Assembly (NCBI GenBank): GCA_002381125.1 | Contig: DFUT01000016.1 | Span: 31,048 to 55,945, forward strand | Direction: 5' to 3' | DNA length: 24,898 nt | Source: Bacteroidales bacterium UBA4179 | GTDB taxonomy: Bacteria > Bacteroidota > Bacteroidia > Bacteroidales > Dysgonomonadaceae | Shown here: positions 16,795-24,853 of the stretch, one piece after another | How positions within the stretch are numbered: position 1 is the stretch's first letter | How the letters are laid out: every line of letters begins with the position of its first letter | Program-made: the position numbers and the translations under genes | The notes under the pieces: model-generated | The model's database searches: none | What the model was told of the DNA's origin: nothing | Seen by the model: only the letters and a program-made list of their open reading frames with translations

Positions 16795-17571
16795 ATGGCA
16801 ACAAAACTGCGCTTACAAAGACACGGACGCACACATCGCGCGTTCTATCACATTGTCGTTGCTGATAGCAGGGCTCCACGGGATGGAAAGTTTATAGAAA
16901 GGATAGGTTCATATGATCCGAACACTCATCCTGCTACAATCACTTTAAATTTCGACAGAGCTTTGTATTGGCTGCAAACAGGTGCCCAACCCACAAATAC
17001 CGTACGCAATATCTTATCGAGAGAAGGCGTATTGATGAAGAAACACCTTCTAGGTGGTGTAGCTAAAGGTGCTTTTTCGGAAGAGGAAGCTGAAAAAAGA
17101 TTCCAGGAGTGGAAGGAGAACAAGCAAAAAACCCTCGAATCGTTGAAAAACAAAGATGAAGAAAAACAACGTGCCGAGGAAAAAGCACGCTTCGAAGCAG
17201 AGAAAAAGATAAACGAAGAAAAGGCCAAGGTTTTAGCCAAGAAAAGAGCCGAAGTGGAAGCGGCCAATGCTCCGGATGTTGAAGAATCTGCCACAAAAGA
17301 ACCTGCTGTGAAAGAGAAAAAGGAAGAAGAAGTTCCCGCTACAGAAGGAAAGAAGGAAAAACCGGTTAAAGAAGAGAAAAAAGAAAAAGAAGAACCGGAA
17401 GTAAAAGCGCCGACCGCAGAGGAAAAGAAAGAAGCGGCACCCGCTACAGAAGAAAAGAAAGAAGCGGCACCCGCTACAGAAGAAAAGAAAGAAGCGACAC
17501 CCGCTACAGAGGAAAAGAAGGAAGAAACGACTAAAGAAGAGAAGAAGGAAGAAAAAGCATCGGAAGAATAA
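16795..17571 (+). CDS. rpsP: 30S ribosomal protein S16 with long charged tail
   Basis: The first 85 or so residues are a complete S16 (KLRLQRHGRTHRAFYHIVVA, DSRAPRDGKFIERIGSYDP, WLQTGAQPT), a primary binder of the 16S rRNA 5' domain needed for 30S assembly. The total of 258 residues is about three times the bacterial core. From about residue 90 the chain becomes helical and charged, then from about 170 a low-complexity Lys/Glu/Ala/Pro tail. Within it, residues 213-242 are three copies of a ten-residue unit EAAPATEEKK. Extended S16 proteins are known in Bacteroidota, but this one is long. It is monocistronic, with its own -7 box and a terminator 19 bases after the stop. Confidence 0.95.
   Translation: MATKLRLQRHGRTHRAFYHIVVADSRAPRDGKFIERIGSYDPNTHPATITLNFDRALYWLQTGAQPTNTVRNILSREGVLMKKHLLGGVAKGAFSEEEAEKRFQEWKENKQKTLESLKNKDEEKQRAEEKARFEAEKKINEEKAKVLAKKRAEVEAANAPDVEESATKEPAVKEKKEEEVPATEGKKEKPVKEEKKEKEEPEVKAPTAEEKKEAAPATEEKKEAAPATEEKKEATPATEEKKEETTKEEKKEEKASEE
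17431..17520 (+). repeat. 30-bp tandem repeat inside rpsP
   Basis: Three head-to-tail 30-bp units start at 17431, 17461 and 17491. The first two are identical and the third differs at three bases. The 20 bases before 17431 resemble the end of another unit. The frame is kept, so copy-number change would lengthen or shorten the S16 tail by ten residues. Confidence 0.9.
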
Positions 17572-17590
17572 TTCTCTCATTCTCAATATT

Positions 17591-17629
17591 AAAAAAAGTA
17601 TCCGCAAATGATTTACGGATACTTTTTTT
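17591..17629. terminator. Bidirectional intrinsic terminator between rpsP and aroC
   Basis: A perfect 14-bp stem (AAAAAAAGTATCCG with CGGATACTTTTTTT) has an 11-base loop and T7 after the stem on each strand. It serves the convergent rpsP and aroC transcripts. Confidence 0.93.
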
Positions 17630-17665
17630 ATCTAATATCGCCCACATGTGGGCAACGTTTCCCTT

Positions 17666-18730
17666 CTATTTGGCTTTCGACAGCAAATAATAATCCAATA
17701 TGGTCATGCCGGCCATCGCTTCCACAATGGGAACAGCACGAGGAACAACGCACGGATCGTGTCTTCCTCGAGCCTTTATTATGGTTTCGTTTCCATCGAT
17801 ATCTACCGTTTGCTGTTCCATCAAAATGGTCGAAACCGGTTTGAAAGCTACCCGAAAATAAATATCCTCGCCGTTGGATATGCCGCCTTGAATACCTCCG
17901 GAATGATTTGTTCGCGTTCGTATGGTGCCATTATCGTTAAAGAAAACATCGTTCACTTCGGACCCCCGGTGATTTACATCGAACCCATCGCCATACTCAA
18001 AACCTTTTGCGGCATTGATGCTCAGCATGGCTGCACCCAGTGCGGCGTGCAGTTTACCGAATACCGGTTCGCCCAACCCCACGGGCACTCCCTTGATCAC
18101 GCAAGTAATCACCCCTCCTATCGTATCGCCTTTGGAACGCACATCTTCTATGAGATCGATCATTTGCCATGCTTTTTCGGGATCAGGGCAACGCACGGGA
18201 GTAGATTCTATCAGCGAAAAATCGTATTTCTTATAATCTTTATCCAGCGTAATTCCGCCCACTTGCGAGGTATAAGCCGTTATGCCGATATTCAGTCTCC
18301 TCAGGTATAATTTGGCAATCGCTCCGGCTACCACACGCGAAAAGGTTTCGCGAGCCGAAGCTCGCCCTCCCCCACGATAATCGCGAATACCGTACTTTTG
18401 CCAATATGTATAATCGGCATGCGATGGGCGAAACACATCTTTCAGATTTTCGTAATCCGAAGAACGAAAATTTTCGTTCTTCGACATAAATCCAATAGGA
18501 GCACCGGTTGTTTTCCCTTCGAAAATACCGGAAAGAAAAATCACCGTATCCGATTCCTTTCGTGGAGTCGTGATACGGGATTGACCGGGGCGACGCCTAT
18601 CCAGTTCACTCTGAATGAAATCCATATCCATTCTGATTCCCGGAGGGCAACCATCGATCACTCCCCCTACGGCTTCGCCGTGGGATTCACCGAAAGACGT
18701 CAACCTAAATATATTCCCGAATGTATTCAT
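17666..18730 (-). CDS. aroC: Chorismate synthase
   Basis: A 354-residue cytoplasmic enzyme that converts 5-enolpyruvylshikimate-3-phosphate to chorismate, the last common step to aromatic amino acids, folate and menaquinone; it needs reduced FMN. Family signatures are FRLTSFGESHGEAVGGVIDGCP (N-terminus), the RRRPGQSRITTPRKE stretch, RPSHADYTYWQKYG, the RGGGRASARET signature and the C-terminal KARGRHDPCVVPRAVPIVEAM. The length is normal. The start lies 3 bases after the stop of the SlyD-type FKBP gene, so the two form an operon. The gene ends at the shared terminator. Confidence 0.98.
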   Translation of the reverse strand: MNTFGNIFRLTSFGESHGEAVGGVIDGCPPGIRMDMDFIQSELDRRRPGQSRITTPRKESDTVIFLSGIFEGKTTGAPIGFMSKNENFRSSDYENLKDVFRPSHADYTYWQKYGIRDYRGGGRASARETFSRVVAGAIAKLYLRRLNIGITAYTSQVGGITLDKDYKKYDFSLIESTPVRCPDPEKAWQMIDLIEDVRSKGDTIGGVITCVIKGVPVGLGEPVFGKLHAALGAAMLSINAAKGFEYGDGFDVNHRGSEVNDVFFNDNGTIRTRTNHSGGIQGGISNGEDIYFRVAFKPVSTILMEQQTVDIDGNETIIKARGRHDPCVVPRAVPIVEAMAGMTILDYYLLSKAK

Positions 18731-18733
18731 GCT

Positions 18734-19303
18734 TCACTCATGGCATTTTTCTTTGCCATTGCATCCCGATCCACAATTCCCCGAATCGTGATCGCAATCG
18801 TCTGCTTCACAATTGCAACCCATAGAGAAAGCAGCAATTTCTTCGGGAGTTGCATCACGCACCCCAATCACGGTTCCTTCAAAATACATGGTTTCGCCTG
18901 CCAGCGGATGATTAAAATCCATTGTCACCGCATCGTCTCCAACGCTTACCACAAAACCCATCATACGGTTTCCTTCGGTATCCATCATCGGAACCATATT
19001 CCCTTCAAACAACACCTCTTCGTCTATTTCGCCGTCAACCTCGAAAATGGTCTTCGGCAAATTGACGATTCTATCTTCGTCGTATTGGCCATATGCTTCT
19101 TCGGGAGTGATCGAGAAGCTGAAACGATCACCTTCTTCCAATCCCTCGAGATAATTTTCAAATGCTTCCAGCATCGCATTCACGCCAAAAACAAATTCCA
19201 GCGGTTTTTTTATGGTTGCTTGTTCCACTAATTCACGCTCTTCGTCTTCCCCTACATGCAAATCGTAGGTCAATGTAACATACTTGTTTGTTGAAATTTT
19301 CAT
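18734..19303 (-). CDS. slyD: SlyD-type FKBP peptidyl-prolyl isomerase with metal-binding tail
   Basis: A 189-residue cis-trans prolyl isomerase and chaperone. The FKBP core has the inserted-in-flap (IF) domain of SlyD: Y-x-LHVGEDEEREL, the PLEFVFGVNAMLEAFENYLEGLEEGD segment, SITPEEAYGQYDE, then the IF domain and HPLAGETMYFEGTVIGV. The last 28 residues form a Cys/His/Asp cluster with six Cys and two His (MGCNCEADDCDHDSG and CGSGCNGKEKCHE), like the Ni/Zn-binding tail of E. coli SlyD but richer in Cys than His. It overlaps nothing and couples to aroC after 3 bases. No clear -7 box is seen upstream. Confidence 0.92.
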   Translation of the reverse strand: MKISTNKYVTLTYDLHVGEDEERELVEQATIKKPLEFVFGVNAMLEAFENYLEGLEEGDRFSFSITPEEAYGQYDEDRIVNLPKTIFEVDGEIDEEVLFEGNMVPMMDTEGNRMMGFVVSVGDDAVTMDFNHPLAGETMYFEGTVIGVRDATPEEIAAFSMGCNCEADDCDHDSGNCGSGCNGKEKCHE

Positions 19304-19370
19304 TGAAATGGTTGTTTTTGATATTTATAAATTGGAAGGGTATTTTCTTTTTATTCTATCCCGATTGAAT

Positions 19371-19401
19371 TGAAATAAAAAATAAGCCCCGCCGGTTTAT
19401 T
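19371..19401 (-). terminator. Probable intrinsic terminator after the MalY-like gene
   Basis: Arms at 19381-19388 and 19394-19401 pair over 8 bp with one mismatch and a GC-rich 5-base loop. On the minus strand a T-rich run follows. It overlaps the stop codon by one base and precedes the SlyD gene. Confidence 0.55.
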
Positions 19402-20573
19402 TATTCATTGATAGCTTTTTTTAAATTGTTCATTGCTTTTTCGATCACTGCCCGCGGAGAACCCACGTTCATACGCATAAATCCTTCGCCTTCCTTTCCA
19501 AACATCGTACCGTCGTTCAACACCAAATGGGCTTTATCCGTAAAAAGACTCACCAACTCTTTTTGCGACAATCCCAACTTTCTGCAGTCGAGCCAAATCA
19601 GAAACGATGCCTCAGGTTTCATTACGTTGATCTGCGGAATATTTTTTTCGATGAAATCCGATACAAAATCGATATTTCCCTGAATATATTTCAGCAGTTC
19701 GTCCAGCCAATCTTCACCACCTTCATAAGCAGCTTGGGTAGCCGTATAAGCAAAAAGACACCCCTGATTCAGTTCCCTTTTTTCGAGATAGCCCACATAA
19801 CGTTTGCGAATATCGGGATTCGGAATCACCGCAAACGAACTCACTATGCCGGCAATATTGAATGTTTTGCTCGGAGCCATGAAGGTGATGCTGTTTTGGG
19901 CAGCCTTTTCCGATACGCCTGCAAAAGGAGTATGTTTATAACCCGGCAACGCCAAATCGGCATGGATTTCGTCCGAAACCACCAAAATTCCTTTATCATC
20001 GCATATTTCGGCTACTTCGGCAAGCTCTTCCGGTGACCATATTCTCCCTCCGGGATTATGGGGATTGCATAGGATGAACACCTTGCAATCGTTTTCCTCA
20101 ACTATCTTTTTCAACCCGGCCATATCCATTCCGTAACGCCCGTTTTCTGGAACGAGCGGATTGTCGATCACCTGCCGTTCCAGCCCTTCGGTTAACAACC
20201 GAAACGGATGGTATACAGGGGGTTGAATAATTACCTTATCGCCTTTTTTCGTAAATTCTTCGAGGGCAAAAGCAATTCCTTTCACTACGCCGGGCACAAA
20301 GGTAAGACATTCTTTTTTTACCGTCAAATGATGCTTTTTCTTCAACCAATCGATAATGGAACGGTAATATTGCGGCGACGCAAAAGTATAACCAAAAATG
20401 CCGTGTTCGACCCGCTTTTTCAACGCTTCAATAACGCAGGGAGGTGAAAGAAAGTCCATATCGGCAACCCATAGCGGGATAAAATCGTTTCTTCCCAAAC
20501 GTTCCGAAACCGCATCAAATTTCACACAAGAGGTATTTCTCCTGTCGATCACTTCATCAAAATTGTATTTCAT
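19401..20573 (-). CDS. MalY/PatB-like PLP-dependent C-S lyase or aminotransferase
   Basis: A 390-residue fold-type I PLP enzyme of the MalY/PatB group. These cleave cystathionine and related thioethers to a thiol, pyruvate and ammonia, and some also act as aminotransferases. Family features are the N-terminus NFDEVIDRRNTSCVKFD, PLWVADMDF, the HGIFGYT segment, the CNPHNPGGR motif around 169-177, Asp201 in VSDEIH, and the PLP lysine Lys236 in APSKTFNIAG. The start is placed at the second ATG (20573): it gives the usual MKYNFDEVI end and has a GGGAAAAG stretch before it. The ATG at 20588 is possible. A reaction specificity cannot be fixed from sequence. An inverted repeat lies upstream. Confidence 0.9.
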   Translation of the reverse strand: MKYNFDEVIDRRNTSCVKFDAVSERLGRNDFIPLWVADMDFLSPPCVIEALKKRVEHGIFGYTFASPQYYRSIIDWLKKKHHLTVKKECLTFVPGVVKGIAFALEEFTKKGDKVIIQPPVYHPFRLLTEGLERQVIDNPLVPENGRYGMDMAGLKKIVEENDCKVFILCNPHNPGGRIWSPEELAEVAEICDDKGILVVSDEIHADLALPGYKHTPFAGVSEKAAQNSITFMAPSKTFNIAGIVSSFAVIPNPDIRKRYVGYLEKRELNQGCLFAYTATQAAYEGGEDWLDELLKYIQGNIDFVSDFIEKNIPQINVMKPEASFLIWLDCRKLGLSQKELVSLFTDKAHLVLNDGTMFGKEGEGFMRMNVGSPRAVIEKAMNNLKKAINE

Positions 20574-20658
20574 TCTTTTCCCAATCAATATTTATGTTTA
20601 TAGATTTCGTCTTTATTTGCATAATCCCTCCGGTGAATCCAACCCGCAAATGCAACTT

Positions 20659-20687
20659 TTTACAAAGATGAGAAAAATCTTTGTAAA
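20659..20687. repeat. 11-bp perfect inverted repeat upstream of the MalY-like gene
   Basis: TTTACAAAGAT and ATCTTTGTAAA are separated by 7 bases. On the minus strand the left arm contains CATCTTTG, one base from the -7 consensus, at 20663-20670. This may be the promoter of the MalY-like gene with a built-in dyad, or an operator. Confidence 0.5.
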
Positions 20688-20793
20688 GGTGTGCCATAAT
20701 TCACGCTATTTTCGGAAACTGCAAATTTACGGCAAACAATTCACGTCGTATAACAACGAAAAGATAGCTATAAAGTTGAAAGTGGTACTGCAT

Positions 20794-20815
20794 GTCGGGG
20801 TTTGCCCGACTTTTT
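20794..20815 (+). terminator. Orphan hairpin with T-run (plus orientation)
   Basis: GTCGGG and CCCGAC with a 5-base loop are followed by TTTTT on the plus strand. No plus-strand gene lies upstream, so it may be chance, the end of an unannotated small RNA, or, on the minus strand, a hairpin 3' of the menA remnant lacking a T-run. Confidence 0.35.
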
Positions 20816-20835
20816 CGGCACGAAGCTCGGGAAAA

Positions 20836-21168
20836 TCAATTGATGCAAAGCGTAAAAACGATAGCCAGCAAAAAGCTGAACAAAGAGGTTTGCTTTAAAT
20901 AGGAATCCAAATCCTTCCCGCTTTTTTGATAAATTTCTGCCAATATCTTCATGGGAAACACAAACACAAGCACATATAAATATCTATACCACGGCGTTGA
21001 GGCATACAAAAGACTGTATGTGAAAAAACACGCACACATCAGACACGTGAGCAACGTATGGTAAATTTTGGCATTTTGCAGTCCCAACTTAGCCGCAAGA
21101 GTTACTTTGCCCGCTACACGATCATTGTCGATATCCAATCCTTTACAGAAGCCATTGTCGAAAAAAAG
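20836..21168 (-). pseudogene. 5'-truncated MenA/UbiA-type prenyltransferase remnant
   Basis: About 110 codons resemble the C-terminal third of MenA (1,4-dihydroxy-2-naphthoate prenyltransferase) or another UbiA-family enzyme. The second Asp-rich motif is visible as GLDIDNDRVAGKVTLAAKLGL. Three hydrophobic helices follow, then the tail DLDSYLKQTSLFSFLL, near the usual MenA end. A family member has about 290-300 residues, with the first Asp motif in the missing part. No ATG is available near the front; only TTG codons occur and the frame is closed by TAA at 21181-21183. The homology begins immediately after the DUF3316 stop codon, which fits a deletion joining the two. It cannot be a working prenyltransferase. 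Confidence 0.72.
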
Positions 21169-21170
21169 AA

Positions 21171-22079
21171 TTAGGGTTCGTTATAATAGACGCTGTGCAG
21201 CCAACGGTTTTGCTTCAGCCGTTTTCCGCCAACATTTAGCGACTCGACAGCCAATCCGATCATAAACTGATGCGATAATATTTTGGTAACAATATGATTT
21301 ACATCGGTATGGTAATAATTGCCGAGGTAACCCGTGCGAATGGTCAAATTGCCGACATGAAAATCAACCGTAAAGTAGTTGCGTACAGCCCGCTGATTGT
21401 GTAATGAACCGAAAATCACCGTGCCGTCATCGTCACCCAATGTGAATATTTCATAATAAGATTGACCAAATTTGGGAGAGAAAAACACTCCCATAATGGG
21501 GGTACTCAACTGCCACCGGAAAGTAAACATACGCCAATCGAACAGCGCCATCGTGGCAAGATTGAGGTTGGTGGAAGCTTTCATCGAGCCGGGATTGTTG
21601 GAATTGCGCTCGTTGTATATGCCTCCCAACTCGGCATTCCAACCGGCGCCGCCATACCATCTCAAACGATTGTTTTCCACCAAAGGATAAAAACCGTGTA
21701 TTGCATAATAAAGATTTCCATAATACGACGATCCCGTTTTTGCAGGATTGTCGGCACTTGCCAACTGAATTTGAAACTGTTGCTGCAGCAGCAATTTCTC
21801 ATTGAAAAGAGACGAGCCATTCAGTCGTTCATGCAGTAGAGAAAAGGTCAATCCGTCATATTTCATGGGAGAAAGATAGGTATCGGAAAAAAACGCTTTG
21901 CCAACACCAAACAACGTTGCTTGATTTACAGGACTTAATTTCAGCAAAACCGAATCGGGCATTCCCAACGCAACCGAATCAGATATTCCCGGCAAAACCG
22001 AATCGGACACTCCCTGTGAAAAAATACCGGCGGAAACAACCGTCAGCAGAAAAAAAGTAAGAGATAATTTCTTTACCAT
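21171..22079 (-). CDS. DUF3316 domain protein, exported
   Basis: A 302-residue exported protein of unknown function resembling Bacteroidota DUF3316 proteins. The signal peptide (about 1-20) ends near AGIFSQG. A short repeat SDSVLPGI/SDSVALGM/PDSVLLKL follows. The body holds DTYLSPMKYDGL, NLYYAIHGFYPL and many alternating aromatic/polar strands (YYGNLYY, LSTPIMGVFFSPKFGQSYYEIF), suggesting an outer-membrane beta-barrel or similar beta-rich envelope protein. I chose the ATG at 22079 (MVKKLSLTFF) because the longer start at 22112 adds 11 basic residues before the signal. It follows parC after 49 bases on the same strand and is probably co-transcribed. Its stop codon directly abuts the menA remnant. 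Confidence 0.8.
   Translation of the reverse strand: MVKKLSLTFFLLTVVSAGIFSQGVSDSVLPGISDSVALGMPDSVLLKLSPVNQATLFGVGKAFFSDTYLSPMKYDGLTFSLLHERLNGSSLFNEKLLLQQQFQIQLASADNPAKTGSSYYGNLYYAIHGFYPLVENNRLRWYGGAGWNAELGGIYNERNSNNPGSMKASTNLNLATMALFDWRMFTFRWQLSTPIMGVFFSPKFGQSYYEIFTLGDDDGTVIFGSLHNQRAVRNYFTVDFHVGNLTIRTGYLGNYYHTDVNHIVTKILSHQFMIGLAVESLNVGGKRLKQNRWLHSVYYNEP
21945..22012 (-). repeat. 24-bp degenerate tandem repeat near the DUF3316 N-terminus
   Basis: AACCGAATC recurs on the plus strand at 21948, 21972 and 21996, exactly 24 bp apart, encoding three eight-residue units with core DSV. It lies just after the signal peptide. Confidence 0.8.
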
Positions 22080-22128
22080 ACGCTTTTTCTTTTGTTGATA
22101 TGGGGTATACAAACCGTTTCTTTCCGCC

Positions 22129-24756
22129 CTATTTGTCGAACAATGGCATCTGCCCTGTATTTTCTTCCGTTACTTCCTCCTCTTCGATTTCTACACTGGT
22201 TGAACGTTGTTCTTCTTTAACAGGTTCGGGAAAACGTTTGGGTTCCAGCTCTTTTACTGTTTCAACTTCGTAGTTCGACAAGCGTTTCCCTTTGGCTTTA
22301 TAACCTTTCACGGCAATAAACTCGTCGGCATCTACCTCTATTGGATCACGAAACGCATCGTTCCCACCAAAAACGACTTGCAAATACGGATACACCGTGT
22401 CGGTGAGCAAGTACAATTTCGATTGCGGATTATCGCCCATAAAATTCAACGGTTTATCTGAAGATTCAAACGTAAACCGTTTCAAATACGCATACCCTTG
22501 ATCGGCATTGTAGAGAGCCGCCGTCCAAACTTTGTTTTTGTCGTACTTCTCTACTCTCAGATAATCGGCAGGGAAATGGTTGCTCAAATCGAAATTGCAG
22601 GTATAATAATCCCCGTTTTGTTTTACGACCAATATTTCGTCTTCACCCTGAAACTCGCCAAGATAGGTTCCTTCTGCATCGTAGTTGAGGCGCAGTACAT
22701 CGGGATCGAACCACACCTTGCGTCCGCCCAGTGTCGACCCCCCTTTTTGTTTGAGCAAAATGCGGTGCACTTCGGCCTTCGTGAGAATATTTCCCCTTGC
22801 TTGCCGTCCTCTTATGGCAATATCGCTGAAATCTTTCTCGAACTGAAAAACACGCATCCGAGGTTTGGGTTTCAGAACCACTTTGATGGTTTCGGCCTCG
22901 CCGTTGGGATTGGCACTAAAGTACATGATACGCGACCCCGGCGTTCCGCGCGTCAAGTCGTATTCCTTATCCCGCATAACACCCGGCACCGAAAAACGTT
23001 TGATATAACAGGGCGACGTTTTCCCGTCGCGATAAACCACATTATAGATGGTGCGCTTATCGTTTTTCTTAAACACGTTGACATAGAGAATTCCTTTTCC
23101 GACGAACATTTTCTCGCTCACCTTCACCACCTTGTATTTCCCGTCCTTAAAGAAAACGATTACGTCGTCGATGTCGGAACACTCGCAGACAAATTCATCT
23201 TTTTTCAACGTCGTTCCAATGAATCCTTCCTCGCGGTTTACATACAGTTTTTCGTTTGCAACGGCCACTTTTGCCGCATCAATGTCTTCGAAACTGCGGA
23301 TAACGGTTTTGCGCGGAAAATTTTTGCCGTACTTCCCTTTAATCATCCGATACCATGCTATGGTATAATCGATCAGATGATTGAGATGATCGTCGATTTC
23401 GGCTATTTTTTCATTCAGTCCGGCAATCACCTCCTCGGCCTTGTCGGAATTGAAGCGAAGTATGCGCGCCATTTTTATTTCCATCAGGCGAAGAATATCT
23501 TCACGGGTAATTTCGCGGAGAAATTGCGCCTTGAAAGGTTCGAGTCGTTTATCGACATGAAGCACGGCTGCATCCATGTTTTCGGCATTCTCGAATTCCT
23601 TGTCCTTATAGATGCGCTCTTCGATAAAAATCTTTTCGAGCGAAGCAAAAAACAATGCTTCCAGTTTTTCGCTTTTTTCGATTTCCAACTCCTGGCGAAG
23701 CAGATTCTTGGTGCGATCGACAGAATCGCGCAACAGATGACTTACCGTGAGAAACTGCGGCTTATTGTCCTTGATGACGCAACAGTTGGGCGAAATGGTG
23801 ATTTCGCAATCGGTGAATGCATAAAGGGCGTCGATGGTTTTGTCGGACGACACACCCGGTGCGAGCTGAACGTGGATCTCCACATTTTCGGCCGTGATAT
23901 CGTCTACCTTTTTTATCTTGATCTTGCCCTTGTCGTTGGCCTTGATAATGGAGTCCACCACCGTGGATGTGGTTTTTCCGTAAGGAATATCTTTGATAAC
24001 GAGCGTTTTGCTGTCGAGCTTCGAAATGGTAGCCCTCACTTTTACCGAACCGCCACGCTCGCCGTCGTTGTAATGTTCCACATCGATACTGCCACCGGTT
24101 TGAAAATCGGGATATAGCTTAAACTCCCTTCCCTCAAGATACGCCACCGCCGCATCACAGATTTCGTTGAAATTGTGTGGCAGAATTTTTGACGAAAGTC
24201 CCACCGCAATCCCTTCAACGCCCTGTGCCAGCAACAACGGAAACTTCACCGGCAGCGTGACCGGCTCTTTGTTGCGCCCGTCGTACGACGGTTTCCATTC
24301 GGTGGTTTTGGAATTGAAAAGCACCTCGAGAGCAAATTTCGAGAGACGTGCTTCGATATAACGTGGCGCGGCGGCACCATCGCCCGTAAGTATATTTCCC
24401 CAGTTGCCCTGACAATCGATGAGCAAATCTTTCTGCCCAAGCTGCACGAGAGCATCTCCGATGGAAGCATCGCCGTGGGGATGATATTGCATGGTAGCCC
24501 CAATGATATTGGCCACTTTGTTGTATCGGCCGTCATCCATGCGTTCCATGGCGTGCAGGATGCGGCGCTGAACCGGTTTCAGTCCATCTTCGATATGCGG
24601 CACGGCACGTTCCAAAATTACATACGAAGCGTAATCCAGAAACCATGTCTGATACATTTTCGAAAGGCTCATGGGTGCATCGGCATCCAATCGCTTCGGT
24701 ATTTTATTGCTTTTATCCAAATCGTCGTCTAAAATTTCGTCGGAAGACATACTCAT
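22129..24756 (-). CDS. parC: DNA topoisomerase IV subunit A (GyrA/ParC family)
   Basis: An 875-residue type IIA topoisomerase breakage-reunion subunit. With ParE it decatenates and relaxes DNA. The winged-helix domain has DGLKPVQRRILHAM and HPHGD at 92-96. The catalytic Tyr133 is in AAPRYIEARL. The tower and coiled-coil region follow, then a C-terminal pinwheel domain starting near 525 with blades such as IRGRQARGNIL. The chain ends in an acidic tail and MPLFDK. I call it ParC rather than GyrA because the C-terminal domain lacks a clear GyrA box (QRRGGKG) and it has the divergent QRDR of the Bacteroidota second paralogue. It is first in the apparent unit parC-DUF3316 and has its own promoter at 24824-24853. 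Confidence 0.88.
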   Translation of the reverse strand: MSMSSDEILDDDLDKSNKIPKRLDADAPMSLSKMYQTWFLDYASYVILERAVPHIEDGLKPVQRRILHAMERMDDGRYNKVANIIGATMQYHPHGDASIGDALVQLGQKDLLIDCQGNWGNILTGDGAAAPRYIEARLSKFALEVLFNSKTTEWKPSYDGRNKEPVTLPVKFPLLLAQGVEGIAVGLSSKILPHNFNEICDAAVAYLEGREFKLYPDFQTGGSIDVEHYNDGERGGSVKVRATISKLDSKTLVIKDIPYGKTTSTVVDSIIKANDKGKIKIKKVDDITAENVEIHVQLAPGVSSDKTIDALYAFTDCEITISPNCCVIKDNKPQFLTVSHLLRDSVDRTKNLLRQELEIEKSEKLEALFFASLEKIFIEERIYKDKEFENAENMDAAVLHVDKRLEPFKAQFLREITREDILRLMEIKMARILRFNSDKAEEVIAGLNEKIAEIDDHLNHLIDYTIAWYRMIKGKYGKNFPRKTVIRSFEDIDAAKVAVANEKLYVNREEGFIGTTLKKDEFVCECSDIDDVIVFFKDGKYKVVKVSEKMFVGKGILYVNVFKKNDKRTIYNVVYRDGKTSPCYIKRFSVPGVMRDKEYDLTRGTPGSRIMYFSANPNGEAETIKVVLKPKPRMRVFQFEKDFSDIAIRGRQARGNILTKAEVHRILLKQKGGSTLGGRKVWFDPDVLRLNYDAEGTYLGEFQGEDEILVVKQNGDYYTCNFDLSNHFPADYLRVEKYDKNKVWTAALYNADQGYAYLKRFTFESSDKPLNFMGDNPQSKLYLLTDTVYPYLQVVFGGNDAFRDPIEVDADEFIAVKGYKAKGKRLSNYEVETVKELEPKRFPEPVKEEQRSTSVEIEEEEVTEENTGQMPLFDK

Positions 24757-24823
24757 TTATATCCCTCTATTATATTCCTCGTTAAGCTTTTTCGTGTATA
24801 TAATTCTTCAGTTTAAAAACATT

Positions 24824-24853
24824 CAAAGGTAGTGATTTTCGGATGTATTCCAA
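24824..24853 (-). promoter_or_regulatory. parC promoter with -33 and -7 boxes
   Basis: On the minus strand TTTTG ends at 24851 and TACCTTTG lies at 24831-24824, with 19 bases between. This matches the Bacteroidota TTTG-N19-TAnnTTTG promoter. Transcription should start near 24817, giving a leader of about 60 bases to the ATG at 24756. Confidence 0.8.

Noticed and set aside
17233..17607. 124-codon minus-strand frame with a repeated hydrophobic Phe/Leu/Cys pattern
   Set aside because: It is the complement of the repetitive rpsP tail; the apparent membrane-like repeats come from the GAA/AAA-rich coding strand.
22498..24117. 539-codon open frame on the plus strand
   Set aside because: It lies wholly antisense to parC, whose protein has clear family motifs. 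The antisense translation is rich in Phe, Ile and His and has no family features; it is a codon-bias shadow.
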